A stretch of DNA of 64,000 nucleotides from Bacteroidales bacterium (lineage in GTDB: Bacteria > Bacteroidota > Bacteroidia > Bacteroidales > Bacteroidaceae). The stretch lies in assembly GCA_004555245.1 (NCBI GenBank), contig SFIS01000011.1, positions 1 to 64,000 on the forward strand, given 5' to 3'. The number at the start of each line of letters is the position of its first letter. Within the stretch, counting starts at the first letter, position 1. A program made the translations under genes and the position numbers. Below the pieces are notes generated by a model that saw only the letters and a list, made by a program, of their open reading frames with translations, did no database searches and had not been told where the DNA came from. Positions 51,973 to 61,392 of the stretch are shown one piece after another.

Positions 51973-54225
51973 ATGAAAAAATTTCTACTCATGTTCTGCG
52001 CTGCTGTCATATCGTTGGCGGCACACGCAACACTCTATGTCACAGGAGGAAGTGTGACGGATGCACCCGCTGCATGGAAACCTGAAAATCCGTTGGTTGT
52101 TAATGAGGCCGGCGGCGTTTACACCTTCCAAGCCAGTGGCAAATTCAAGATTTCAACAGCCAAAGGCAATTGGGACACCTTCAACGGCGGAGCCAAGTGC
52201 TTAGACGGAGACTGGAACAAAGCCACGAAAACTGCAACCGCAAACCTGAAGACGGGCAGTGATGACATCAATCCTCCTTTGGACGGCACGGAGATAACCT
52301 ACGAGGTGTCGTCCGACCTCTCGACCATCAAAGCCACGCTGCCTGACGGCAAGACCTTCGGCGACAAGGTGGATTATTCTTACGCCCTGTACGGACAGAT
52401 CACCGGCAACACTGCTTGGGAGGATATAACCATGACCGAGAACAACGGCGTATGGGAATGGACGGGCACTGTCGTGGCAGGAGATTTCGGCATAAAGAAG
52501 CTGTCACCTGACGGCACACAGGCTGCATGGATCTCTGCCGACGGCACCGCTACAGTCTCTGCCGCTGGCGTGTATGCCGCAAAGGTCGGAGGCACTGACT
52601 GGAGCAGCACCCTCGCAGGAGAATACACCTTCTCTTTCAACCCCGAGACGATGAAGCTCACCATCACCGCACAAGGCACGGTGCCTCCAACCCCCGACCC
52701 CGACCCGACACCGGCTGTGAAATACGCCCTGCACGGACAGATTACGGGCAACTCTGCTTGGGAGTCTATAACCATGACCGAGAACAACGGCGTATGGGAA
52801 TGGACGGGCACTGTCGTGGCAGGAGAGTTCGGAATAAAGATATTGGACGCTGATTTGAACCAGACAGGATGGATAAGTGCAGCCACCGATGCTGACAAGA
52901 ACATCACTGCCGTAGGAACATACAACGCTTCTGCAAACGGCACTAACTGGAGCAGCACCCTCGAAGGAGAATACACCTTCTCTTTCAACCCCGAGACGAT
53001 GCAGCTCACCATCACCGCACAAGGCACGGTGCCTCCAACCCCTGACCCCGACCCGACACCGGCTGTGAAATACGCCCTGCACGGACAGATCACGGGTGAC
53101 CCTAACTGGGCAAGCTCCGAACTCACAGAGGCTGACGGCAAATGGGTATGGACAGGAAAGATTGTTGCAGGAGATTTCGGAATAAAGAGTATAGATGCTT
53201 CCGGAAAACAAATTGAATGGATAAATGCAGCTACCGATGCTGACAAGAACATCTCTGCCGCTGGCGTGTATGCCGCAAAGGTTAATGGCACTAACTGGAG
53301 CAACACCCTCGAAGGCAACTACACCCTGACATTCGACCCTGCCGCACTGACACTCACAATCGCGAAATACGAGGGCGATGTTTCTGTCGTGAAGAGCTAT
53401 GCGCTGAAAGGCACAATCACCGGCACCGAAGAGTGGGTTTCTATCCCGATGACAGAGGGCGAAGACGGCACATGGTCGTGGACAGGAGATGTGAAGGCAG
53501 GCTCGTTCGGCGTGCAGTATCTCGAAAACGGCATACAGCAGAAATGGTATGCCTCTGCTAACGAGGCAGCGGCCATCGACGCTCCGGGCGACTACAACGC
53601 CACAGAGAACGGCAAGAACTGGACATTAAACCTCGAAGGCAAGATGACGTTCACATACAACCCGACAACCCTTCTACTCAGCGTGACGGGCGGCTCACAA
53701 TCGCCTGTCGGCACGCCGGAGAAGGTGTATCTCGTCGGTAACTTCGGCGATACCCACTGGAGCACCGCCGACCCTGTCGAGATGACGAAAGACGGCGACA
53801 AGTTCAGCGTTGAGGCCGAGCTCAAAGCCGCAAAAACGGGTATGGAAGACGGATACTTCTCGTTCGTCACCGCAAAGGGCGCAAGCTGGGACGACGTCAA
53901 CGGCAGCGACCGTTACGGTGCAAAGACCAAAGACGAGGCAATCACTGTCTCGACAGATGTCGAATACGAGAAGTTCGCGGCTGGCGTCAACGCTTCTGCT
54001 GCCAACTCTTGGACGCTGAAGGCGGGCAAATACGTCTTCACCATCGACTTCGAGAAGGGCGTCGTACGCGTTGAGCCGAAGACATCGACAGGCGTAGAGA
54101 ACATCAGCACCGCGGGAGAAGCCGCTGCCGAATACTACAATCTGCAGGGTGTGAGAGTGGCAAATCCGGCGAACGGCGTCTTCATCCGCGTCGCCAACGG
54201 CAAGGCGGTGAAGGTAAGGAGATAG
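51973..54225 (+). CDS. Secreted multi-domain repeat protein, SusE/F-like, with type IX-like tail
   Basis: 750 residues with a signal peptide (FLLMFCAAVISLAAHA). After an N-terminal domain come four tandem beta-domains of about 110 residues starting at YALYGQITGN (about 137), YALHGQITGN (about 251), YALHGQITGD (about 367) and YALKGTITGT (about 476), then a fifth, divergent one at KVYLVGNFGD. Several are joined by the linker VPPTPDPDPTPAVK. Each has W.W.G..VAG.FGIK-type motifs like starch-binding SusE/SusF modules. The end (EYYNLQGVRVANPANGVFIR) is a Prevotella-type type IX sorting tail. Probably a cell-surface glycan-binding protein. Confidence 0.8.
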   Translation: MKKFLLMFCAAVISLAAHATLYVTGGSVTDAPAAWKPENPLVVNEAGGVYTFQASGKFKISTAKGNWDTFNGGAKCLDGDWNKATKTATANLKTGSDDINPPLDGTEITYEVSSDLSTIKATLPDGKTFGDKVDYSYALYGQITGNTAWEDITMTENNGVWEWTGTVVAGDFGIKKLSPDGTQAAWISADGTATVSAAGVYAAKVGGTDWSSTLAGEYTFSFNPETMKLTITAQGTVPPTPDPDPTPAVKYALHGQITGNSAWESITMTENNGVWEWTGTVVAGEFGIKILDADLNQTGWISAATDADKNITAVGTYNASANGTNWSSTLEGEYTFSFNPETMQLTITAQGTVPPTPDPDPTPAVKYALHGQITGDPNWASSELTEADGKWVWTGKIVAGDFGIKSIDASGKQIEWINAATDADKNISAAGVYAAKVNGTNWSNTLEGNYTLTFDPAALTLTIAKYEGDVSVVKSYALKGTITGTEEWVSIPMTEGEDGTWSWTGDVKAGSFGVQYLENGIQQKWYASANEAAAIDAPGDYNATENGKNWTLNLEGKMTFTYNPTTLLLSVTGGSQSPVGTPEKVYLVGNFGDTHWSTADPVEMTKDGDKFSVEAELKAAKTGMEDGYFSFVTAKGASWDDVNGSDRYGAKTKDEAITVSTDVEYEKFAAGVNASAANSWTLKAGKYVFTIDFEKGVVRVEPKTSTGVENISTAGEAAAEYYNLQGVRVANPANGVFIRVANGKAVKVRR
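52381..53397 (+). repeat. Long tandem repeats inside the surface protein gene
   Basis: Units at 52381-52722 (342 bp), 52723-53070 (348 bp) and 53071-53397 (327 bp), with a fourth, more divergent unit starting at 53398. Units one and two keep long identical DNA runs (for example the segment coding MTENNGVWEWTGTVVAG) and the linker repeats at the DNA level, so copy number may change by recombination. Confidence 0.85.
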
Positions 54226-54295
54226 TGCCGCACAAGCCGCTGCGATGTCTTCTGTCGCTGTCGGCGTAATGTAAACGGTATTTACAAATAACACA

Positions 54296-54328
54296 AGAGG
54301 GCGTGTCAGACATGGCACGCCCTCTTTC
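54296..54328 (+). terminator. Terminator of the repeat protein gene
   Basis: Stem AGAGGGCGTG (54296-54305) with CACGCCCTCT (54316-54325), 10 bp perfect, loop of 10 nt, then TTT. It lies 70 bp after the stop codon. Confidence 0.85.
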
Positions 54329-54423
54329 ATGTTTCTCCCGCCGGAAACAACGCGCCGTTATGCTTTTTCTTGAAATCACGCACGTTGTTGGAGTATTGTC
54401 GTTCTGAACGTTAGTGACGTCAG

Positions 54424-54455
54424 TAACGTTATTATCGTTATTAACGTTATTATCG
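54424..54455. repeat. Direct repeat TAACGTTATTATCG upstream of flavin reductase
   Basis: TAACGTTATTATCG occurs at 54424-54437 and 54442-54455, an 18-bp period, with related AACGTTA words on the left (near 54408). Two helical-turn-spaced copies just upstream of a promoter look like an operator. Confidence 0.55.
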
Positions 54456-54483
54456 CCTTTAACTGTTAAAATTATTTATTTTC

Positions 54484-54514
54484 TCTGTCCGTCAGCCTTT
54501 TTTTTGTATCTTTG
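54484..54514 (+). promoter_or_regulatory. Promoter of the flavin reductase-rubredoxin gene
   Basis: TATCTTTG at 54507-54514 is a full -7 match; TCTG at 54484-54487, 19 bp upstream, is a weak -33. The ATG used is 61 bp downstream. Confidence 0.55.
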
Positions 54515-54575
54515 CATGAAAAACCGCGGCGTCGCTGTGTTGTTTTCAAAAAAAATAAAACTTTTATCGCATACT

Positions 54576-55178
54576 ATGGACTTAACGGCATTTCACAAGA
54601 TTTCCTACGGCCTCTTCGTCGTCACGGCACACGAAGGAGACAGAGACAACGGATGCGTCACAAACACTGTGATGCAGGTCACCACAACGCCAAACCGCAT
54701 CACGGTGGCGGTAAACAAACAAAACTACACGCACGACATGATACGCCGCACAGGCAAGTTCAATGTCTCGGTGCTGGCAGAGAATGCGAAGTTCGACATC
54801 TTCAAGCACTGGGGCTTCCAGAGCGGCAGAGACATCGACAAGGCTGTCGGCATCACTTTCTCGCGTGCGGAGAACGGCATCATCTACGTGACAGAAGGCG
54901 TCAATGCAGTCATCTCGGCAGAGGTGACAGGCGAGGTGGACCTCGGCACGCACACACTCTTCGTGGCAGAAGTGACAGGGGCCGAATCGCTCAGCGACAC
55001 GCCGTCGGCAACCTACGCGTTCTATCACTGCAACATCAAGCCCGCACCCGAGCGGCCGAAGAAGAAAGGGTGGGTCTGCACCATCTGCGGATATGTATAT
55101 GAGGGCGAGACACTCCCCGAAGGCTTCACCTGTCCGCTGTGCAAGCATCCCGCATCGGATTTCAAGGAGATGGAGTAG
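54576..55178 (+). CDS. Flavin reductase-like domain fused to rubredoxin
   Basis: 200 residues. The N-terminal two thirds are an FMN-binding split barrel of the flavin reductase family (KISYGLFVVTAHEGDRDNGC, then TNTVMQVTTTPNRITVAVNK). The C-terminus is a rubredoxin-like iron centre with two Cys pairs (VCTICGYVYEGE and FTCPLCKHPASDF). This high-molecular-weight rubredoxin layout is known in anaerobes, where it passes electrons to oxygen- or NO-reducing flavodiiron proteins. The start MDLTAFHKISYG is chosen because upstream residues are unlike the family. It is followed 57 bp later by mutS. Confidence 0.9.
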   Translation: MDLTAFHKISYGLFVVTAHEGDRDNGCVTNTVMQVTTTPNRITVAVNKQNYTHDMIRRTGKFNVSVLAENAKFDIFKHWGFQSGRDIDKAVGITFSRAENGIIYVTEGVNAVISAEVTGEVDLGTHTLFVAEVTGAESLSDTPSATYAFYHCNIKPAPERPKKKGWVCTICGYVYEGETLPEGFTCPLCKHPASDFKEME

Positions 55179-55235
55179 CGGAGGCCTGTATCTCTCCGCC
55201 GGGTGGAAAGAAATAAAACAAACAAAAAACAGACA

Positions 55236-57842
55236 ATGGCAAAAAAGGCAAACGAGCTGACACCCATGATGCAGCAGTTCTACACGCTGAAGGAGCAGAA
55301 CCCCGGGGCTCTGCTCCTCTTCCGGTGTGGAGACTTTTACGAGACATACTGCGAAGACGCCGAGAAGGCGTCGCAGCTCCTGGGCATCACGCTGACACGA
55401 CGCTCAAACGGCAGCGGCAAGGGCGACGCAATGGCAGGATTCCCGTATCACGCCCTCGACACCTATCTGCCGAGGCTTGTACGGTCAGGATGCCGCGTAG
55501 CCATCTGCGACCAGCTCGAAGACCCGAAGAAGACGAAGAAACTCGTCAAGAGAGGCATCACGGAAGTAGTCACCCCGGGCGTTGCCATGCAGGACAATGT
55601 CCTCAACCAGAAAGAGAACAACTTCCTGTGCGCCGTAGCATTCGGCAAGGGGATGCTCGGTGTCGCCCTGCTCGACATCAGCACAGGAGAGTTCATGTGC
55701 GGAGAGGGCACTTACCAGTATGTAGCAAAGGTGATAGAGAATTTCCAGCCGAAGGAAATAATCTACGACCGCACACGCGACGAGGAGTTCAGACAGCACT
55801 TCGCCACACGCATCGCCACCTACGCACTCGACGACTGGGCCTTCGCGCCGCATAATGCCGAGCAGAAGCTGAAGCGGCATTTCGGAGTGGCGACGATGAA
55901 AGGCTTCGGCATCGACCACCTCCGCAACGGCATCACGGCGGCGGGAGCCGTCATGCAGTACCTGCAAATCACACACCATGACAACATCGGACACATCACC
56001 ACGCTGAAGGCGATAGACACGGAGAAATATGTCCGGATAGACCGGTTCACGCTGCGCTCGCTCGAGATTCTCGCACCGATGACAGCCGAAGGCACGTCGC
56101 TGCTCAACGTCATAGACCGGACGCAGACCGCAATGGGCGGACGACTGCTGAAACGATGGCTCACCTTCCCGCTCAAAGACCGCAAGAAAATCTGCGGCAG
56201 GGCAAACATCGTAGAGTATCTCACGCGCAACACCGTCTTCCGCGACAATATCACGGGACAGCTGCAGCGCATCGCAGACCTCGAACGCCTCGCATCGAAA
56301 ATCAGCACGTCGCGCATCATGCCACGCGAGATGCTGCAGCTGATGAACGCCTTGAACGCCATCGCGGAACTGAAGACAACCTGCCGCCAGACAGACTTCG
56401 CCGACCTGATGCTCACAGCTTCAACACTCGACCCATGTGCCGACCTAGCACAGACCATAGCACAATCCGTCTCGCCTGACGCACCAGCCGTCATCTCAAA
56501 GGGAGGAATAATAAACAAAGGCGTCAGCGAAGAACTCGACGAACTGCGGGAACTGCACCACAACAGCACATCATACCTGCTGCACATACAGCAGAGAGAG
56601 GCGGAGGCAACTGGAATAGCATCGCTGAAGGTGGGATTCAACAACGTCTTCGGATACTATCTCGAAGTGCGAAACACATACCGCGACATCGTGCCGGAGA
56701 CATGGATAAGGAAACAGACACTCGCCAACGCCGAACGATACATCACACCCGAACTGAAAGAGCTTGAGCAGAAAATCCTCAACGCCGAGACACGCATACA
56801 GGAGATAGAGGAGACACTCTATGCACAGCTCATCGGCGAATGCCAGAAATACATCACCGCCATACAGCAGGACGCCGTTCTCATAGCACGCCTCGACTGC
56901 CTGCTCAGCTTCGCCATCGTCTCAGTAGCCAACGGATATGTGAGGCCGGAAATCACCGACGACATCGTGCTCGACATAAAAGGAGGCCGCCACCCCGTCA
57001 TCGAGACACAGCTGCCGCTCGGAGAACCGTATATCCCCAACGATGTGCGCCTCGATGCCGAACAGCAGCAAATCATCATCGTCACCGGACCGAACATGGC
57101 GGGAAAGTCAGCACTGCTGCGGCAGGTGGCACTCATCACGCTCATGGCACAGCTCGGATGCTTCGTGCCCGCTGAAAGCGCAACGGTGGGCATTGTGGAC
57201 AAAATCTTCACGAGGGTCGGGGCAAGCGACAACATCGCCGCGGGAGAATCGACATTCATGGTGGAGATGACTGAAGCGGCGAACATTCTAAACACCGTCA
57301 CAGACCGCTCCCTCGTCCTCTTCGACGAACTCGGACGAGGCACATCGACATACGACGGCATCTCGATAGCATGGGCGATAGTGGAATATCTGCACGAACA
57401 TGTCACGGCGCGCACCCTCTTCGCCACACACTATCACGAACTGAACGAGATGATGCAGCATTTCAAACGCATACGAAACTACAACGTCTCGGTAATGGAA
57501 GACGGACACAAGGTCATCTTCCTCAGAAAACTCGTCGAGGGAGGCTCGGAACACTCCTTCGGCATACACGTCGCAGAGATTGCAGGCATGCCGAAGACTG
57601 TCACGCAACGCGCGAAAATCATTCTGCGCCAACTCGAACAGGACAACAGCGGAGTAGGCACCGATGCCGCACTGAAGCAGATAGCGGCACAGCCCGTGCA
57701 GCAGCAGATGTCATTCTTCCAGCTCGACGATCCCATACTCACGCAGATACGCGACACCCTGCTCAACCTCGACATCAACAACCTCACCCCTCTCGAAGCT
57801 CTCAACAAACTGAACGAGATAAAAGGCATACTCAAAGGATGA
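55236..57842 (+). CDS. mutS: DNA mismatch repair protein MutS
   Basis: 868 residues starting at [15 protein letters not shown]. The mismatch-recognition FxE motif is in [17 protein letters not shown] near residue 35, the Walker A is [14 protein letters not shown] near 620, and the Walker B/signature is [15 protein letters not shown] near 700. The C-terminal helical dimerisation region is present. It recognises mismatches and small loops and recruits MutL. Length and order are normal for Bacteroidetes. Confidence 0.98.
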   Translation: MAKKANELTPMMQQFYTLKEQNPGALLLFRCGDFYETYCEDAEKASQLLGITLTRRSNGSGKGDAMAGFPYHALDTYLPRLVRSGCRVAICDQLEDPKKTKKLVKRGITEVVTPGVAMQDNVLNQKENNFLCAVAFGKGMLGVALLDISTGEFMCGEGTYQYVAKVIENFQPKEIIYDRTRDEEFRQHFATRIATYALDDWAFAPHNAEQKLKRHFGVATMKGFGIDHLRNGITAAGAVMQYLQITHHDNIGHITTLKAIDTEKYVRIDRFTLRSLEILAPMTAEGTSLLNVIDRTQTAMGGRLLKRWLTFPLKDRKKICGRANIVEYLTRNTVFRDNITGQLQRIADLERLASKISTSRIMPREMLQLMNALNAIAELKTTCRQTDFADLMLTASTLDPCADLAQTIAQSVSPDAPAVISKGGIINKGVSEELDELRELHHNSTSYLLHIQQREAEATGIASLKVGFNNVFGYYLEVRNTYRDIVPETWIRKQTLANAERYITPELKELEQKILNAETRIQEIEETLYAQLIGECQKYITAIQQDAVLIARLDCLLSFAIVSVANGYVRPEITDDIVLDIKGGRHPVIETQLPLGEPYIPNDVRLDAEQQQIIIVTGPNMAGKSALLRQVALITLMAQLGCFVPAESATVGIVDKIFTRVGASDNIAAGESTFMVEMTEAANILNTVTDRSLVLFDELGRGTSTYDGISIAWAIVEYLHEHVTARTLFATHYHELNEMMQHFKRIRNYNVSVMEDGHKVIFLRKLVEGGSEHSFGIHVAEIAGMPKTVTQRAKIILRQLEQDNSGVGTDAALKQIAAQPVQQQMSFFQLDDPILTQIRDTLLNLDINNLTPLEALNKLNEIKGILKG

Positions 57843-57876
57843 GGACCTGCCAGCCTGTCAACAAAAAAAGAGATTA

Positions 57877-59352
57877 ATGAACAAAGCAGAGGCATCACGC
57901 GCCATACTGAAAGGCACCGCCCTCTTCGGCGGGACACAGGCCTTCACCATGCTCCTCAATCTGGTGAAAGGCAAGTGTGTCGCCATCCTGCTCGGAGCCT
58001 ACGGCATGGGTGTCTCGTCACTGCTCAGTTCTGCCATCGCACCCCTCCATCAGTTCTTCTCCTTCGGCATGAGCGTAGCCGCCGTGAGCCATATCTCCAA
58101 TGCCCCAGACGATGTCACGATGCGCCGGCGCATCATAGCCTTCCGCCGAGGCATGACAGTCACCGCCATCATCACCACCGTCCTGCTACTACTTCTCAGC
58201 CCGCTGCTCGCCAATGCCACCTTCGGCTCCGTCTCCGGCGGCGTCACATGGTTTCTGCTCGCCTCGCCCTCAGCCGGCTTCCTCATCCTCGCCGCCACAG
58301 AGACTGCCGTCATGCAGAGCCAGCGCGCGCTGCGCGCCGTAGCATTGACAACCGCCGCCCCGGCCGTCCTCGGCATCATCGTCTCACTGCCTCTCTTCTC
58401 GCTGTGGGGCATACACGGCATAGCACCGTCGCTCACCGTCGTCGCTTTCCTCTACTGGGCATATACACGCTACAAGAGCCGCAGCGTCGAGGCAGCACTG
58501 CCAGACGCCGGCAGGCAGACATGGCGCGAGACGTACGCCGTTTGCCGAAAGATAATGTCGTTCGGCATACTGTCCATGTCCGCCGCACTCCTCGGCGCAC
58601 TCGTCGTATATCTCACCAACACCGTCATCAACCACATCGGCGGCACACGCGAGGTAGGCTTCTACCAGACCGCCGTCACCATCACGACACAGTCCACCAC
58701 CATCCTCACCTTCGCTCTCTCCACCGACTTCTTCCCCCAGCTGAGCCGTTCCTCCTCCGACCGCGCCGCCATCTTCAGCCTCGTCAACCGCTACGCCCAG
58801 ATCATGCAGCTGCTCGCCGCACCCCTCGCCGCCCTCTTCATCGTCGCCGCGCCCCTCATCGTGCGCGTACTGCTGACACCCGAGTTCGACACCGTCGTGC
58901 CGCTGCTGCAGATTATGGTCCTCACGCTCTTCATGCGCGCCTTCTTCTATCCGCTCGACTATATATGCATGGCGAAGGCAGACAAGACATACTATTTCTG
59001 CATCGAGATAGTCTATAACAACCTGAAAAACCTCCTCCTCCCCATCTCCGCCTATTTCATCTGGGGCATCGAGGGCCTCGCCCTCGGGTTCGCCGCCGGC
59101 GCCGCCCTCGACATGGCAGTGTCATATCTCGCCGTGCGCCACCGCTACGGCATCGTCTATGGCAGCGCGATGCTCTTCCACACCCTCCTTTTCAGCCTCC
59201 TGCTGCTTGCCCTCCTGCTCTCCGTTCTCTATGTCGGCACCCTCCTGCTGACACTCCCCCTCCTCGCCGTCATCCTCTCCCTCTCGCTATGGCTGCTCCG
59301 TAGCAAGCTGAGACGCAGGAGAGGGAAGAGAAACTATTCAGCGAATGCGTAA
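57877..59352 (+). CDS. Polysaccharide flippase (Wzx-like, MOP superfamily)
   Basis: 491 residues with 12-14 predicted membrane helices spread over the whole length and no signal peptide. The start (ILKGTALFGGTQAFTMLLNL) with a small Gly-rich first helix and the NxVxxHxGGxxEVGFYQTA block (about 247-265) match the O-antigen/teichoic-acid flippase group. It would flip lipid-linked sugar repeats across the inner membrane. It follows mutS by 34 bp, but no glycan synthesis genes are in view, so its pathway is unknown. Confidence 0.85.
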   Translation: MNKAEASRAILKGTALFGGTQAFTMLLNLVKGKCVAILLGAYGMGVSSLLSSAIAPLHQFFSFGMSVAAVSHISNAPDDVTMRRRIIAFRRGMTVTAIITTVLLLLLSPLLANATFGSVSGGVTWFLLASPSAGFLILAATETAVMQSQRALRAVALTTAAPAVLGIIVSLPLFSLWGIHGIAPSLTVVAFLYWAYTRYKSRSVEAALPDAGRQTWRETYAVCRKIMSFGILSMSAALLGALVVYLTNTVINHIGGTREVGFYQTAVTITTQSTTILTFALSTDFFPQLSRSSSDRAAIFSLVNRYAQIMQLLAAPLAALFIVAAPLIVRVLLTPEFDTVVPLLQIMVLTLFMRAFFYPLDYICMAKADKTYYFCIEIVYNNLKNLLLPISAYFIWGIEGLALGFAAGAALDMAVSYLAVRHRYGIVYGSAMLFHTLLFSLLLLALLLSVLYVGTLLLTLPLLAVILSLSLWLLRSKLRRRRGKRNYSANA

Positions 59353-59427
59353 AGTATAAAGCAAACAGTCATATAGTATCTAAATCAGCCCGCGCTTACA
59401 GTGCGGGCTGAATAGTATTCGCTGAAT
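59336..59427. repeat. Nested inverted repeats after the flippase gene
   Basis: Outer arms ATTCAGCGAAT (59336-59346, overlapping the gene's last codons) and ATTCGCTGAAT (59417-59427); inner arms TCAGCCCGC (59385-59393) and GCGGGCTGA (59403-59411). The inner hairpin is the likely terminator, although only a weak T-rich run follows. Confidence 0.65.
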
Positions 59428-59516
59428 TGTTACTACATCAGGCGCAACTACTCAGCAGAATGTGTTAAAATTTTGTAATTATACCTTTTTGATAAATATA
59501 TATTAAGAAAAAAAAG

Positions 59517-59524
59517 TAACTTTG
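59517..59524 (+). promoter_or_regulatory. -7 element ahead of the mirrored RNA region
   Basis: TAACTTTG is a full Bacteroidetes -7 match in an AT-rich setting. The nearest TTTG upstream ends at 59491, a 25-bp spacer, longer than usual. It points towards the RNA region and the AT-rich gene about 400 bp away. Confidence 0.45.
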
Positions 59525-59575
59525 CACTATCGCTCCATTAGCCCTAAATAGGGGCAAGTGGGTGGTCATATATTT

Positions 59576-59690
59576 AAAAAAGACGTTTTCGAACGTTTGT
59601 CTTAGTGGACTACGAACTTCGCAACTTCTCAACCCACAGCAGACAAACAGACAACGAGAATGTCTGCGAAAGTGCGACATCGTACTTATT
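59576..59690 (-). ncRNA. Candidate structured RNA, left arm of a mirrored pair
   Basis: Read on the minus strand, this region resembles the plus-strand RNA at 59758-59860: shared words CGTTGTCTGT, GTGGGT, TGCGAAG, GTAGTCC and a closing CTTTTTT. Its apical hairpin is GAA (59628-59626) / UUC (59616-59614) around a 9-nt loop GTTGCGAAG. A second stem GUUUGUCU/AGACAAAC and a final UCGA-type hairpin before the U-run (59581-59576) act like a terminator. The matching hairpin on the other arm uses GGC/GCC, a compensating change. Not an rRNA or tRNA; family not known to me. Confidence 0.5.
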
Positions 59691-59757
59691 AGAACGAGAC
59701 ATGGATACGCCGCTATTGACGTATTCATGCTCTCTAATCTAATAGTATTGATATATG

Positions 59758-59860
59758 TACTGGCGTGGGCTAACTGTAGCGTTGTCTGTCCTGTGTGGGT
59801 GAGGCAATGCGAAGGCCTGTAGTCCCAGGACGGACATGAACAGACACCTACGCCTTTTTT
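59758..59860 (+). ncRNA. Candidate structured RNA, right arm of a mirrored pair
   Basis: About 100 nt folding as one long hairpin. Basal stem GGCGTGGG (59762-59769) / CCTACGCC (59847-59854); then a 5' bulge with a CTA-ACTG-TAG mini-hairpin; TGTCTGT (59783-59789) / ACAGACA (59840-59846); CCTG/CAGG; GGG (59797-59799) / CCC (59824-59826); apical GGC/GCC with 9-nt loop AATGCGAAG. TTTTTT follows at 59855-59860, as in an intrinsic terminator. Size and shape recall small SRP RNA or a 6S-like RNA, but the SRP GGAA tetraloop is missing. A sharp call needs a covariance-model search. Confidence 0.55.
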
Positions 59861-59925
59861 GTGTGTATGAGTCAAAGCATCAAACTTTAGCTGCCGAATC
59901 AGTGGTGTCAATAGGCTTGATTTAT

Positions 59926-61338
59926 ATGGACAAAACAATTATCTTTAGGTTTTTTTCTTTTATAAGCATTATTGCATTCGGTTCTTCTAATGCATTTAGC
60001 GAATCATTAGCAGACCAAATGTTAGGAACATGGGATTTCGCAATTGATAATGGTTATCATGTTACGTTTTTCAAGAATGGTACAGTATATGCTAAAGGTA
60101 CATACAGTGATTATGAAGGATTTTGGACAGTAGATGGCAATAAAGTCATTTTGACAGAACCGCCAAGACATTATTTCCCAGACTTGTTTGAATATGTCAG
60201 CACCGTCAAGATTTCTAACAATATTATGTATGGTGACAACAAATTAATAGCAGCAAGAAAGGCTCCCGAAGACTTTCTTAAGACAGATAGCCATAGGAAT
60301 ATACTACGTGGACAATGGATTATCACAGAGAACCAATGTGATTATTATCCAGATGAGAATTCTAAATCATACCTTACAATATATGACGACTTATCATTTG
60401 TTTGTATTGAATATGGAGGACAATACAACGGTGTCTGTAGAGGTAAAGTAGATGTAAGTGATGACCAAATATACTTTTTTGAATATAGCGGAAAGTTGCC
60501 TCTCGGTTTCTATTCTATTGACATTTTAGGAACAGATAAGTTTACATTTATAAATGATGACAATGAACGTGTAACCGCAGAACGCTCAAAGATTGATTTG
60601 GCATTTTATAGTAATTACGTAATAATCAACAAAGAGGAATCAATAGAATTAAAATGTAACACGTCATCACAAATCGTTGACTACAAATGGCTTGTATCAG
60701 AAGAAAGTGGTACATCACTTTATTTAGAACCTTCTGGAGATAAATGCCGAGTAGGTATATGGAATTGGGAATCTGAAGGCGGAGGAGAAATCATTTTATT
60801 TTGTAAAGATGTAAATGGGAATTCATACGCAACCTCGTGTGAGTATTGGATTGAAGCGGGAGAGCCGGAATACTATCTCGTAGGTGGTATGACCGGTTGG
60901 TTTCTCAACGACAAAAGTTTTGGACTAACAAATGTCAAGTCACACTGGTATGATTATCCTGAATATTCATACTCTATAAATATTCCTGTTTCCGAAGACA
61001 CTTTTTTCAAGGTGTTTCGCTCTGGAACGGAAAGTTGGGATTATGTAATAGGCGCCAACAGTTCCGACTATGACAAGTTGTCGGGAGAAATTGTTATGGA
61101 TGGAGTCAGTGAAGCATGGCTATTAAAAAAGCCGGAAGCAGGTTTTGATGGCTACAAATTAGAATTCGACTTTAATGACAAAAAATTCAAATTTACACAG
61201 ATTAAAACGACAGGCATCAATCCTATTCGAGTTAATAATATATTTAGTGACAAAATATATGATATAAGTGGCAAAGAGATAAAATCCTTAAAGCCAGGAA
61301 TCAACATTACAAAAGGACTGAAGATATTTGTTCCGTAA
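59926..61338 (+). CDS. AT-rich secreted protein with SusE/F-like domain and type IX-like tail
   Basis: About 470 residues from MDKTIIFRFFSFISIIAFGS, a signal peptide. The N-terminal part is beta-rich with a lipocalin-like pattern (MLGTWDFAIDNGYHVTFFKN); the C-terminal part has YYLVGGMTGWFLNDKSFGL, similar to SusE/F starch-binding modules; the end (YDISGKEIKSLKPGINITKG) looks like a type IX sorting tail. The gene is far richer in A+T and in AAA/ATT codons than its neighbours, a sign of recent transfer. Function beyond probable surface binding is unknown. Confidence 0.72.
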   Translation: MDKTIIFRFFSFISIIAFGSSNAFSESLADQMLGTWDFAIDNGYHVTFFKNGTVYAKGTYSDYEGFWTVDGNKVILTEPPRHYFPDLFEYVSTVKISNNIMYGDNKLIAARKAPEDFLKTDSHRNILRGQWIITENQCDYYPDENSKSYLTIYDDLSFVCIEYGGQYNGVCRGKVDVSDDQIYFFEYSGKLPLGFYSIDILGTDKFTFINDDNERVTAERSKIDLAFYSNYVIINKEESIELKCNTSSQIVDYKWLVSEESGTSLYLEPSGDKCRVGIWNWESEGGGEIILFCKDVNGNSYATSCEYWIEAGEPEYYLVGGMTGWFLNDKSFGLTNVKSHWYDYPEYSYSINIPVSEDTFFKVFRSGTESWDYVIGANSSDYDKLSGEIVMDGVSEAWLLKKPEAGFDGYKLEFDFNDKKFKFTQIKTTGINPIRVNNIFSDKIYDISGKEIKSLKPGINITKGLKIFVP

Positions 61339-61392
61339 TCTGATTTTTATCGAACTACTGTAATAATCATTTAACTCAAAAAAACAAGAACT

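Noticed and set aside
59562..59822. Plus-strand 86-codon open frame in the RNA region
   Set aside because: It runs through the conserved hairpins, and its translation has no protein-like pattern.
59758..59860. Firm call as bacterial SRP (4.5S) RNA
   Set aside because: Length and hairpin shape fit, but the GGAA-type tetraloop and the conserved GCAG of the SRP apical domain are missing; kept as an unnamed RNA candidate.
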